DNA from: Elgaria multicarinata webbii
Lineage: Eukaryota; Chordata; Lepidosauria; Squamata; Anguidae
Direction: 5' to 3'
NCBI RefSeq assembly: GCF_023053635.1
Contig: NC_086172.1
Coordinates: 124,905,681-124,969,680, forward strand
Length of the DNA: 64,000 nucleotides
Within the stretch, counting starts at the first letter, position 1. The number at the start of each line of letters is the position of its first letter. Below the pieces are notes generated by a model. It ran no database searches and was not told the origin of the DNA. It saw only the letters and a list, made by a program, of their open reading frames with translations. The position numbers and the translations under genes are program-made. Below are positions 47,976-58,514 of the stretch, in pieces.

Positions 47976-48334
47976 ACAAGTTAAAAAAATGTTTCCTCTT
48001 GGTTTTACAATTAAATACTGCATTTCCCCTGCTCTAAAAATAATCGCCAAAAGTGCTTTTTAGACAGAGGTTTATGACATCATCTAATGAACTCACAAAT
48101 AACCATGAGTAGGGAATGATCAGCACACAATAAATGCGTTGTGTAGAAAAGCCTGAAGAGTGGAGAAATGGGGAAGACCTTACCTGCATGTCAGTAACTC
48201 ATGGTTTCTTCAACTTTGGGGTTTTATAACAAATCTATCTCTACAATATATGTATCTCTACAAAATGATGCTGTATTTTCTTTCACATGGCAGAAATGAG
48301 TCCTGGTTCAAGCATATGTTCAATTGTCTAGGGA

Positions 48335-48525
48335 GGGAGCTGTAGCTCAGTGGTAGAGTACCTGCTTTACATGAGAAGGTCCCAGGTTCAATTTCCAGCA
48401 TCATCAGGTAAAGCTGAAAAAATCCTGCCTGAAACCCTGGAGAGATGCTGCCGGTCAGTGTTGTAAGTACTGAGCTAGATGGACCAGTAGTCTGACTCAC
48501 TATACGTCAGCGTCCTATGTTCCTA
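48335..48525 (+). mobile_element. tRNA-derived SINE with CR1-type tail
   Basis: TAGCTCAGTGGTAGAG (48343-48358) is an intact A box and GGTTCAATTTC (48385-) a B box, as in tRNA genes, but it continues into CTGCCTGAAACCCTGGAGAG and GAGCTAGATGGACCAGTAGT. The tail resembles the CR1 ending at 13580-13629 (CTAGATGGACCCTTGGTCTG). Confidence 0.85.
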
Positions 48526-49159
48526 ACTTGATACATATTTTTCTTCAGGAGTTACTTTATAAATTCTACATCTATGTTCTGACATGAATCTACAAAACTA
48601 GGGCTATCTAAAGATGTTGTTGATTAAAAAGTATCTGGCTTTTAATTGAGTACATTTAACTTGCCTATTACCAAAATATATAGGTGCCTTTGGAGAATGT
48701 TGAAAGCAATGCAAGCAGTTAACCAAAAAAAAGGGTGGGTATGTCTCATTGTTAGAAGGAAAAGGCACCTGTAACAGAGCTGTGCACAAATGGCCTCTCA
48801 AGATTCTCTGCCCCTACTGGTGGGCTGAGAAATTCTCATACAGTTTCTCATAGGTCAGGTAGCGCTCACCATTGGCAGTAGTTGTAGCAACACTTCTTTC
48901 TATGGGTTTTTGGTTTTTTGTGATGCCAGTGGAGGTGGCAATAGAATCAGCTGTGTTGGAGGCCTGCATTGTATCTTTCACAATGCAAGTGTGAAGGAGG
49001 CAGTGCTGGGTCCCACTCCAGGGAAGAGGGGCTGTGCTGACATCTGTTCCCCAATTTCCTGAAAGTCTTCTTCCCTCATTCAAGAGGGTTTCATATTTTT
49101 TTAATATTTTTTTTTGCCTCATTCTTAGGGCATTTTATAGTTTATTTTGCATTTGTTTT

Positions 49160-49748
49160 GTTTTTCAGCTTAGTCAAATTGCAGCAGTCAGGCTGATAGA
49201 AAGCACCACGATGTCTGAGCATATAAGAGCAATTCTGGCTTTCTTGTACTGGCTGCTTGCATGTTTCTGGACCCAATTCAAGGTGCTGGTCTTGACTTAT
49301 ATTACCTTACACAGCTCAGGACCACAGTACCTGATGGTGTGCTTCTCCTGGTATGAACTTCCCTCTAGACTATGCTCATCATCTATGGCCCTCCTCCAAG
49401 GGAAGCTTGGAGGGTGGCAACAAGGGAGAAGGCCTTCTCGGTGGTAGCCCCAATTGTGGAATGCGCTCCCCACTGAGGTTGGCCTTGTGCCAACATTGTC
49501 ATTCTTTAAGCACCGGGTTACAACTGACCTCTATACCCAGGCATTTGTGGCATATGATGGGTTATTTTTTAGTGCCAGTTGTTTCATCAGGTTCTGGTAT
49601 CTTATTGTAATTGTTTTTAGCTGTTTAAAATTGTTTTTACCATTTTGCATGTTAACATTTTTTAATTATCTTTTTGTTTTATAATTTTTGTGAACGGGCC
49701 AGAGTACTCTAGCTACTGGGTGATATAGAAATGAAATGAATCAATGAA
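49160..49748 (+). mobile_element. L2-type LINE 3' end
   Basis: Broken frames encode a reverse-transcriptase C-terminus: QIAAVRLIEST, ILAFLYWLLACFWTQFKVLV, LWNALPTEVGLVPTLSFFKH. It ends in a T-rich 3'UTR and a GAAATGAAATGAATCAATGA tail. The WN-LP motif and tail suit the L2/CR1 group; the exact clade is uncertain. Confidence 0.65.
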
Positions 49749-49902
49749 ATGTTGTACTGAATGGATAATTCCTCTGGCTCAGTATTGTATTTCCCAACAT
49801 TCACCAGCCAGGTGACAAAAGGACATTCACATCTATGAGCCCAATGGGGATATCTATCTGTGGCGTTACCCACATTTCTATTCCTTTAGGTATGTCTGTA
49901 TG

Positions 49903-50490
49903 AGTATGTCTAGAGAGTACGGAATGTTGGACTGAGTGGGTGTGGCCAGTGATGCTGTGGAAAGTGGGGAGGAGTATATATATGGGGGAGCTGAGTGGTC
50001 TGAGGTGTTTGGTTGGTGATTGGGTTTGACGGGTAGATGTGTTTAGCTGAGTGATTTCTTGTCAAGAGTTGTGTGAGGAGTGAGTGAAAATAAGATCATA
50101 GGGACTAAGGATTGTTATTATTAGATTGGTTACTACCAGTATTATTAAGAATAAGCAGGATTAGAATATAATTCAAAGGAACCAAGAACTGTAAGCTACA
50201 ATAAACATTTTCTTTATTTTGCTACCATAAACCCACGTGTCACTTTGGCTGTGTCTCCTGCTCTATTGGTTCATAAATAAACACATTACATTAAGCCTTC
50301 AGCCTGCTATATTCACAGAAAAGCCTTTTTCAAATCTTCTTACCTTTTCCCTCTGTACATATAAGGGAAAGGTTATACTTTTCTTTTTACCCCTTCCTCA
50401 AGTATTTAAGTGGTGGTACTTAGCCTGAGGGAGGTGTGCGTGTCAAAGCCTTGTGTGTGAGGTGGCGTTGCCGCACTATCCATCTCTGTT
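49903..50490 (+). mobile_element. LTR-like fossil, copy 2 (solo LTR candidate)
   Basis: Same order of landmarks as 8816-9360: GGAATGTTGGACTGAGTGGG, TATATATATGG, CAATAAACATTTTC, CCCACGTGTCAC, CCTTCCTCAAG and TTAGCCTGAGGG. It carries a TATA box and a poly(A) signal in the expected order and no coding sequence. The two copies are well diverged from each other, indicating age. Confidence 0.4.
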
Positions 50491-51552
50491 CTTGTCCCAG
50501 AATCTAGAAATTGGGAATATTTCATCTTTGAACATAAGAGCGTTGCAATTCTGGCCAACATAATTATTAGCCATCTATGCCTTCAGTCCCTCTCATAGAA
50601 AGTTCAGTAAGCTGCTGGTTTTGAAATGCCCCATTTCCCTTATATCTATTTATTTCTACTGATTATTTCATACTAAATGTCCATGAAATGTGAAACTGCA
50701 CTGCAAGGCCTCCTATAGAAGGGAGATAAGAGAGAAACAAAGCAAGCAACACACAGCACAGTCCTCAAGGAAAAGTCTTTTCTAACTGGCTGGTTTAGCA
50801 GCTGCTGCTGAGCAACCCCACCAGTTTCAAGCCGGACAGAGTGCCAACCTATGCGCCTGTAGTATATCATTATTTATGACGTGCCAAAAAGAGAGCGGGG
50901 GGTGGGTGGGAGGCTTGGAGATCTGAAGCTTCAAGCTAAAGACTGGATATGTGTGCATGTTAGAGAGCCAAAGGGCTTGTTTTTTGGATTCCTAAATCTA
51001 AGAGGATATACCTTGCTTATAATTGAGTGAAGATTTAATATCAATCTGTTAACAATCATGCCACTGTATAATGTGGGTTTCTCAATTGCAAAATCACCAT
51101 TTGCCACTTTTAAGTTTTTTAGAAGGAGAAATTCCCACCCCCAAATGTTCTGTCACTTCTATCACAAAAAACTATTTTATTTCATTAGCAAATACTTACC
51201 CTTAGGATATCCTCTTTGCCATTTGGAATTCAAAGGTCTTTCGTTTCTCTCTCAGGAAGTACATTTTCTCCCATCTCCTTTCACCTCTAGAAATTATTCT
51301 GAAACCCTCATTTTTATGTAATAAAGGTACTTTACCTTTCCCCTAGCTGCATGTAATGCCTTTGAAACCAGGGCTGTGGCATTTCGTTGAACTACTATAT
51401 ATTGCAGAAAGGCCTTTGCAGGCCAAAACCCTTATTCTTGGAAAGGTATCCTTCGAAGAAAAGTTAAGCACCAATTAAGATTCAGCTGAAACAACCTTTA
51501 AAATTCAATGTTCAAAGGGTCCAACGTTCAAAGGGTCCCCTTGTTATCCACA

Positions 51553-51607
51553 GGTGAACTCAGTGGGGCTTGCTTCTGACTAAACATGCACAGGATTGGG
51601 CTGTAAA
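51553..51607. mobile_element. Short palindromic element, partial
   Basis: GTGAACTCAGTGGGGCTTGC, then TTCTGACTAAACATGCACAG and GATTGGGCTGT: right half of the family at 20451. Confidence 0.6.
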
Positions 51608-52194
51608 GTATACGACTGCTTCTTTTAAAATAATTAAAAAATGTAACTAGTTCTTTTGCATTTGTGCATAGCCTTAATGCCTTAAAAAAGAGGAAGAGAG
51701 AGATTACACCCACCCACATGAGTGCCCCTTTCACAAACAGGTCTATATGAACAAAAGTTAGGACAAAAGATAAACAGAAGAGTCAAACACAGGGCAGGAG
51801 AAAATAAGAGTTCTGATTGGAAGTCTTCCCATGCCATCCCTCCTTCTTGATCCATATTTGACTTTTGCACTAAGACACCCTCATTGGTCAAAAAGACCTT
51901 TAACTAATTCAAAGAGACCCAGCAGCAAGATGGACCCTGACTTTGTAAGGTACCAGTTCTCAAGGGGAAGCTGCAGGTAAAACACCCAAAAGTAGATTGC
52001 AAATCACAACAGCACCTAGGGGTTAACTTCTCATGCCCTCACCTTTGACCAATGAGTATGATTGTGGCAGCCACCATAAGGTATAAAAATGTCATCAGGT
52101 AACATGTGTCATATGTGATATTACATATTTACTTGGTATCCCAGTGTCAGTGCTGAACTCCAAAGCAATCCCCAACCTCCAATACACAACATTT

Positions 52195-53285
52195 ATAAAA
52201 ATATACCAATTTTAGGGTTTATTATAAAAAAACAAAGGTAGTCCATACACACAAAAATATTTGTTTAATTGGAAACCATACATCAATCTGCACTGTTGGT
52301 ACTGTAGTGCAGGACTGTAAAACCAGGGTCTCTAAAGTCAGCCTATTGTTCCAAATAAGATCAGTTCTTTAAAAAAAATGAAACAGAGAAAAGAATTGGG
52401 TCTCAGGATTTAGTTCACGCTCACAGTTAGTTTCTGTTAGGTACATCATTATGTATCTTTCTCCTACTTTGATCACCACTAACCATCTTTTTTTCTGGAC
52501 TGTGCCACAAATTATCATGCAGACACAAGATATGTAGCTTTGCTACAAGTTATTTTGTAATGAGATCATAGTTTGGGGACAGCAATTGAACCAATGGGAA
52601 GTTCAACACAGCTCCAGGACCACACCTCTAATTTTTTTAAAAAAAAACTGGAGTTGAGTCTATCTCCCAACTAAGTGACAAATATGGCTACATTATGATG
52701 GGAGAGTTAATCTGAGAGGAAAAGGTCATTATGGATGCTACCTTAACAGTCTCTAGATCAAACAAAACCATCCCCTGCCTCTTGAATGAGCAATCAGATT
52801 ACTTTAAGTACAAACAGTTGTATATTACTTCACATACATAAACCATGAGGATGCTTCCAAACCAAGAGCGAGGCACTCTTTTTTAAGACTTCAGAAGCAC
52901 AAGAAAGGGTTAAAAAGCTGCATTCAATTTGCCCCCGTTTTCTTGTAGAGAAAACACACTCCAAAAGCATCAGTCATAGGATGTAATTTGCCTATTGCTC
53001 AACTCAATGAGACTATAAAACCCACAGTATCAACACACAAATAATTCTTTTCAGAAGAATAAAATGTACAATAGCTACATTAGGTAGCTAGCTGAAGAAA
53101 CACCACACATCACACGAGAATAAGTCAACTGTCTGAATAAGGATTTACTTGAACAAAACCTTGTAAGGGTACACTATACTCAGTCTCATTTTAAAGGAGT
53201 TGATTAGATTTTTATACAACATAGCCCCTGGCAATTTAAAATAGACCCACTGAAGAATGGAATGGAGAGTTGGAAATGCAACATT
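52195..53285 (-). other. DCAF5: DCAF5 3'UTR with proximal poly(A) signal
   Basis: This AT-rich stretch downstream of the stop is free of recognisable repeats. An AATAAA on the minus strand (52223-52218) is followed by a GT/G-rich stretch on the minus strand (about 52190-52160), the usual arrangement of a cleavage site. The implied 3'UTR is about 1.1 kb. Mammalian DCAF5 messages can carry much longer 3'UTRs, so further sites at lower coordinates are possible. Confidence 0.55.
52218..52223 (-). terminator. DCAF5: Candidate DCAF5 poly(A) signal AATAAA
   Basis: The consensus hexamer is read on the minus strand about 1.06 kb after the stop codon, with a GT-rich downstream element in the following 30-60 bases. 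This is the first convincing hexamer-plus-GT combination after the stop. Confidence 0.5.
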
Positions 53286-55067
53286 TCAGAACCAGGCTGC
53301 GTGTGTTTTTAACTTCTTTTCTGAGGAAGACTTCTCAGAATCTGTGTCTTCAAACTCTGCTCTGTGCCGTTTCTGCCGTCCATGGATTTGCGAGCCCTCA
53401 CTCTCTGCTGGATGCAACTCTGCCATATCCTCTTTCTTGCTCGTGCTGTGACTGGAAGAGTCTGTTGCAGACAAGCAGCGTTCCTTGTGCAAGGATGTGC
53501 ATGTCTGCACAAGGCTGCCATTATCAGCATTTAAATGTAATTGTCTTCCTTGGGCTACAGCCTCCTGCTCTCCAACACTCTGTCCGTTATTAAGGTAAGA
53601 AGAGCGAGAGTGTAAGCGCCCATTATTGTGGTTTGAACAGGAATTGTCAGTGTTCCTGTCCTCATTGTCATCTGCTGGGCTTCTAGAGAGATTCCCAGAT
53701 CCACTACAGTTGGCAGTAGTAGAAAATGAATCCTTAGAAACAGCCAATGGGTTGTGGCTGGATGCTGGTTGACAATTCTGGTTATTTTTCTGCTCCACAC
53801 ATCCTGCAGACTGATTACATGCCTCTTCAATGCAACTGCCTCGTTCTTTGCAAATGGCTTTTCCATTGAGCTTTTTCGCCTCAAAAGCATGCTCCACCGA
53901 GCCACTGCTCCCGGTATCTTGGGTGAGGCTTTCCTGATCCTCCAGCTGCCGCCGATTATCACAATCATGATCTTGACTGTTTCTCGCATTCTCTGCTGAG
54001 CTACATTCCTTGAAGGTTTCTTTGTTACGATTTTCAGTAGAAGAATCCTGGCCACCTTGACTTCTTCTGCTAGTTCCTGGTCTCCCCTCACTTTCTCCAC
54101 CGCCACGTGAGGATTCACCATCTTTATTCGCTGCATAAGACATATAAGAATAATGAAGCCACCTGAAAGCTTTGTATAGCTTCCTGTCTACAGATTCAGT
54201 CTCTGAGCAAGGAGAGATTTTCTCCTTGCGGACCTCTGTATTTGCAGTACTCCTGTCAGGAGACGAAGCTGGAGAAGGAGAGAGGTCATCCACTTTGATC
54301 TGGGGGTAATCATACAGGTCTTCCCCTATGTAAGTACTGGTGTTTTCTCTGTTTGCATTAGTCCTTTCCTCCTTTTGGGTTTTCTGCCTGCGCCTCAGTG
54401 CATTGCGCTGCCGGGTTGAGGCACGCCGCTCATTCAGTTCCTCCTCATCTTCGGTGGTGCTGCTGCTGCTGCTGCTGGAGCTGCTTGAGTCATTCTCTTC
54501 AGGACTTGGGGACCTTGGCCTTGGAAAAAGGTCAGTGTCCAGCTCAGTCTCACAGGTATTTTCATCAGAATCAGACTCATTAGAAAGGGCCAGAAGACAT
54601 TTGTCTTGATACCGCCTGAGTGCAGATAACCGTTGCTGACGAGAAGCCACAGCTTCTCTCGGGGGTGGCGATTCAGTAGATCTCAAGGTTCCCAAGTTAT
54701 AGGCAGGCTCATCTGGTTCTTCTGCCATATGAGGTGGGGAGTGACGCAGAGAAGTGGAGGACTCAGATTCACTATAACCCGAACGTTCGCTCACTCCGGC
54801 ATGGAGCTGCAGGATAGTGCTTTCACTGAGGTCACTGTCTGAGTCTGAGCTCCATCCCTCGATCTCTCGGCGGACCAAGGAGTCAAAAAAAGCCATCATC
54901 CGTGGATCCTCTTGGACTGACTGATTGGCATAATCATGGGACAGGCCGCTGCCACTATTCAGCACAAGACTAATGTACTCTTCATGTGTGTAGAGACATC
55001 GTGAATCATCCTCGATTTTACCATCAAGATCTCCTGTGCAACCAGGCTGCCGGTAAGGACTCCAGAT
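53286..55067 (-). CDS. DCAF5: DDB1- and CUL4-associated factor 5, terminal coding exon (593 codons plus stop)
   Basis: DCAF5 is a WD40 substrate receptor of the CUL4-DDB1 E3 ubiquitin ligase. The exon opens after acceptor TTTTGTAG (AG at 55069-55068) with ATC TGG, completing the last WD40 blade (IWSPYRQPGCTGDLDG), then the highly conserved CLYTHEEYISLVLNSGSG and NQSVQEDPRMMAFFDSLVRR. A long low-complexity tail follows: SDSDSDLSEST; QQRLSALRRYQDK; LDTDLFPRPRSPSPEEN; a poly-serine run leading into TTEDEEELNERRAS; YIGEDLYDYPQIKVDDLS; and a C-terminal LEDTDSEKSSSEKKLKT. These blocks match mammalian DCAF5 in order, while the segments between them are diverged. The frame is open for 1782 bases and ends TGA (53288-53286). 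It adds five residues (HAAWF) after KKLKT, where I recall the human protein ending. Confidence 0.97.
   Translation of the reverse strand: MWSPYRQPGCTGDLDGKIEDDSRCLYTHEEYISLVLNSGSGLSHDYANQSVQEDPRMMAFFDSLVRREIEGWSSDSDSDLSESTILQLHAGVSERSGYSESESSTSLRHSPPHMAEEPDEPAYNLGTLRSTESPPPREAVASRQQRLSALRRYQDKCLLALSNESDSDENTCETELDTDLFPRPRSPSPEENDSSSSSSSSSSTTEDEEELNERRASTRQRNALRRRQKTQKEERTNANRENTSTYIGEDLYDYPQIKVDDLSPSPASSPDRSTANTEVRKEKISPCSETESVDRKLYKAFRWLHYSYMSYAANKDGESSRGGGESEGRPGTSRRSQGGQDSSTENRNKETFKECSSAENARNSQDHDCDNRRQLEDQESLTQDTGSSGSVEHAFEAKKLNGKAICKERGSCIEEACNQSAGCVEQKNNQNCQPASSHNPLAVSKDSFSTTANCSGSGNLSRSPADDNEDRNTDNSCSNHNNGRLHSRSSYLNNGQSVGEQEAVAQGRQLHLNADNGSLVQTCTSLHKERCLSATDSSSHSTSKKEDMAELHPAESEGSQIHGRQKRHRAEFEDTDSEKSSSEKKLKTHAAWF
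54456..54478. repeat. Trinucleotide (CTG)n tract coding poly-serine in DCAF5
   Basis: The plus strand reads repeated CTG, so the DCAF5 coding strand reads CAG/AGC with serine in frame (AGC). It encodes part of the Ser-rich run before TTEDEEELNERR. Length variation here would change the serine number without shifting the frame. Confidence 0.8.
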
Positions 55068-56187
55068 CTACAAAAGGAAAGAAGAAAAGGTTGCTTTGTA
55101 GCTCTTCCAAGCAGCATTTTAAGACGTTTTGGCAAGCGACTTATACATTCTAAAATAATTGAGTGATACGGCGTTTGATACAAAACATTTTATTTCATTC
55201 AGTTCCACAGAGATGTTCCATTTCAGATGCAAGATACTTCCCCACATAAACTTGAGGATTCACAACACACAAAAAATGCCCTAAGCTGGAAATGAAACAC
55301 CAGACTTTAGCACTCTATTTTTATGTAATAGGTGTTTACTTGGGTTGTCGGGGACGGACAAACGAGGGAGGCAATAAAAATACTTGGTTGCTTTCTGCAT
55401 AAACCTCTAGGCACTAATGAAGGCACTTGTTTCCCAGGAAACTAGAGCTACTTGTACTAGAGATGTGTCATGGTGTTTCATCAAGTTGCATATTTCACCT
55501 TTTCAGCAGCTGTGGATATTTCCACACTGTAAGTTGAAAAGCTAGGAAGTATCTGTTATTTGATCCTCTGTACTCCAGTTCCAGTGCAATCAGACTGAAA
55601 CATATGACATTTCCAGTCACACGATCCTACGAGGCTGACAGAAGCGAGTGTTTAGGATTTCTCTGTCCTCCATGGTCCTCTTAACATCATGTTTGGGCTA
55701 GCACAATAAATCAGTTTTTTTGAAACTGTGCATCATCACTGCCACTGAGCCTTATGCTGTTCACCTCCCATGCACATAGCTGGGCCTGAAACAGGTGATG
55801 GGTCATGCCTGTGGTACATTTATGCTAATTTATGTGGATGGGAGATGAACAGCATATGGCTCAATGGTGATTGTGGAGGTGGTGCACATTTATGTTCCTT
55901 TAAATCAGACTATTTTTTAAAATCGTTTGACAGTCTTATTGTAGTATGCTTTCCTCCCCACCCTTCTTCATCTCGCCCTTGGCTAATTCGTGGGTCAGGG
56001 CCCTGGGGAAGAGGGAACATGCCCTACCAGTACCAGCCTCCCACTCAAAGCAAACACTGGTGATTGCAGTGTGTTCATAACAAGCCTTGAGAGAAGGAGC
56101 CTGTTCACTAAATAGTCTGGTTGAGAATCCCATTCCTCAAAAAACACATCCCCCAGGAGAAGGGTACAGATATGCAGAGGTTACTCG

Positions 56188-56519
56188 CAGGGCCAGGCAA
56201 AGCTGGTAATAGGCCCGGGCCAGATAGGAAATGTAGGCCCCATTTCAAACTGCTCATTAAGTATTTTTAAATCAGTTCTAAATACATATGAACTAGAATG
56301 ATTTATGAAAAAGGTAATGGCAAGCACTTTTATTCAAGATGTATATAAGACATCACTTCTTCACATTCAGAAATGCTTTACGTGCTTTTCTTTGGGCAAA
56401 TTCATCAACAATGACAGAAAAAATCAAGCAACTTTGCCCAGGGGGACTCGGAGTAGGCCCCCTCAAAATCATAGGCCCATGCCAACTGGCCCCACTGGGC
56501 CCCCTTCTGCCCAGCCCTG
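56188..56519. mobile_element. hAT non-autonomous element (332 bp) in a DCAF5 intron
   Basis: The element starts CAGGGCCAGGCA and ends TGCCCAGCCCTG, terminal inverted repeats of the common hAT form. It is flanked by GTTACTCG (56180-56187) and GTTACTCA (56520-56527), an 8-bp duplication with one mismatch. The interior is non-coding and contains two GGCCC-rich blocks. Confidence 0.85.
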
Positions 56520-57728
56520 GTTACTCATGGTTTAATTCCGTATAATAACTGGGATAACCAATTAGAGCGGATACTTCACCAGCACAGTCCAAGATTGAGG
56601 ATTTGCAGGGTGCATCCATTGGGTCACAACAACAGGAATGTTAAATCTGGGTGCTGATTTCAAAAGTCATACAGTTTTTTATAAGAAAAGAGAGAGAGAG
56701 TTCAGGGAGCATCATCTACACTTGGCAGGAAAGTCTCAGATTCCTTTTTATATGCAAGAAGCAGAGAAAGCCATAATCTAGCATATTCTGTGATATGGTC
56801 ATATGGAGTGACATATAATATTGATGCAAGTGCATATAATTAAAATAAATGTGCTACATTGGATTATCCTACAAAAACAGAGACAGATAGTAGCCTGTCT
56901 CTATGGCTGTTTCCATAGAAACAAGGATGGAAAGAGCTTCATCTCTTACATAGTAGCACATTTTGATTGTCATTAAAATATAAATAAGCAATACCTTACT
57001 ACTTTCCCCTCCCACACAGTTTAACAAGTTTCCACTGCCATCGATATTCCGTTCAACACTGCCCTCCTGCTATTAACCTTCTACAGTTTGGGATCAATTT
57101 TTTCCAGCCCACTAACTTACATACTCTCCCCCTCTCTTCTCCCCCTTTTTACTGCATCCACACATCTGCTGGTCAAGTAAGGTTTTCTACTGTCTTGTTT
57201 GATTTACCATGCTCTCCTGAAGCATTGCTTTGCTTCATATTCTCCATTTTGTTTAAATTATCATCTCAAAGACTGCCTTTCATAACCATTTTTTCCCCTT
57301 CAGCATGGTTTCACAAGCCATCCTGAGAATCCATGGTTTGTTCTGGGGTTATTCAGGATGGTTTATCATGCACAACTACACACTTGAGAATGACAGTAAA
57401 AGAAAAGAAAATCAAATCCATTTCTGCAGTAAGTACACCCATATTCCCGCAGGAAGTACACGTGCCCATCCCAGTAGCATCATCTCATTCAGGGTCTAGG
57501 GAAGCACCGAACTGGGTGAGGAAACTGATGTGTGTCAGTTCAAGATGCAGTACAATGAGATGAATTGACATGCGGGATTTCAACAGGTACAGAGGGGATA
57601 TTGAGCTGTACTGCTAGGACAAGGTAAAGTAAATAGTGGACAAGCAAATGTGCACATTTGCGCACAACAGAAAGATTAAAATAATAATAAAAAAACAGAA
57701 CCCATTTGTGTACTTCTGAAGCACCACT

Positions 57729-57752
57729 AAATAAATAAATAAATAAATAATA
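57729..57752. repeat. (AAAT)n microsatellite
   Basis: About six AAAT units in a DCAF5 intron. Confidence 0.9.
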
Positions 57753-58374
57753 AGGTTGCAATTGAAAAACTGCACAAAAAAGGGGTAGGAAGAGGGGAGG
57801 GAAGCTGGAAAAGTTTCCCTCCAAAAGGACGAGGATACAAGAACGGTTGTGCCACAGAGGCCCATGGGATACATGCCTGGAGTGGGTGGGAGGACTAAAG
57901 GGGAAATGAGCCATGGCAAGCCACAGAACGCCCTAACATTTGTCAGGAGTAATGTGGATTAGCAAGTGAACAACCCACCCACCATGGCTTATTTTCAGGG
58001 TGGCTATCATGGTATGCAAACTTGCCCACTGAAAGAGAAACATCATCAGCATTCACATTTCACCCATTAATGCCTTTCAATTCAAAGTTTTGGCTACCCT
58101 CCTAAAGATTATAGCAGCCAGAAAGATCTGCTTAGGGAGGGATTACTAAAACTGCGAATCATCACAAAGCAACGTTCCCCTCCTTTTCTGCAGATATAAC
58201 CTTACACAGGTGAAACATTCAGTGCAGGATCTAAACTTTTGTTCTCAACAGATAGGGAGATTTATACTATACTTGCATACTATACTTGCCTACTGTATTT
58301 GATCATAGGATATGAGTTCAAGTGATGACAAATTTGAAGTAGAGACATTTTTTAAAGATGTTTTTAGGATGGTT

Positions 58375-58466
58375 TTAACAATGTATATTATGCTTTAATT
58401 CAGTTTTATGTATTTTATCGTTTGTTGTTGTTCCCCGCCTCGATCAGAATGGAGAGGTGGGTAAGA

Positions 58467-58512
<46 letters not shown>
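58375..58512 (+). mobile_element. LINE 3' tail with (AAT)n
   Basis: CCCCGCCTCGATCAGAATGG, AGAGGTGGGTAAGAA and about 15 AAT units (58468-58512). Located in a DCAF5 intron. Confidence 0.65.

Positions 58513-58514
<2 letters not shown>

Larger units (their letters stand above)
16480..52195. other. Intergenic region, second part
   Basis: A long repeat-dense interval between the orphan CpG island and the DCAF5 3'UTR. No exon with recognisable protein similarity was found on either strand. Stretches where I recognise nothing include about 18.9-20.1, 21.2-23.4, 28.1-30.3, 31.1-32.7, 38.9-39.9, 43.3-44.5 and 50.5-51.5 kb. Confidence 0.8.

Noticed and set aside
48335-48410. tRNA gene (A and B boxes present)
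   Set aside because: The sequence does not close into a tRNA acceptor stem and runs on into a SINE body and CR1-like tail; a truncated second copy exists at 6607.
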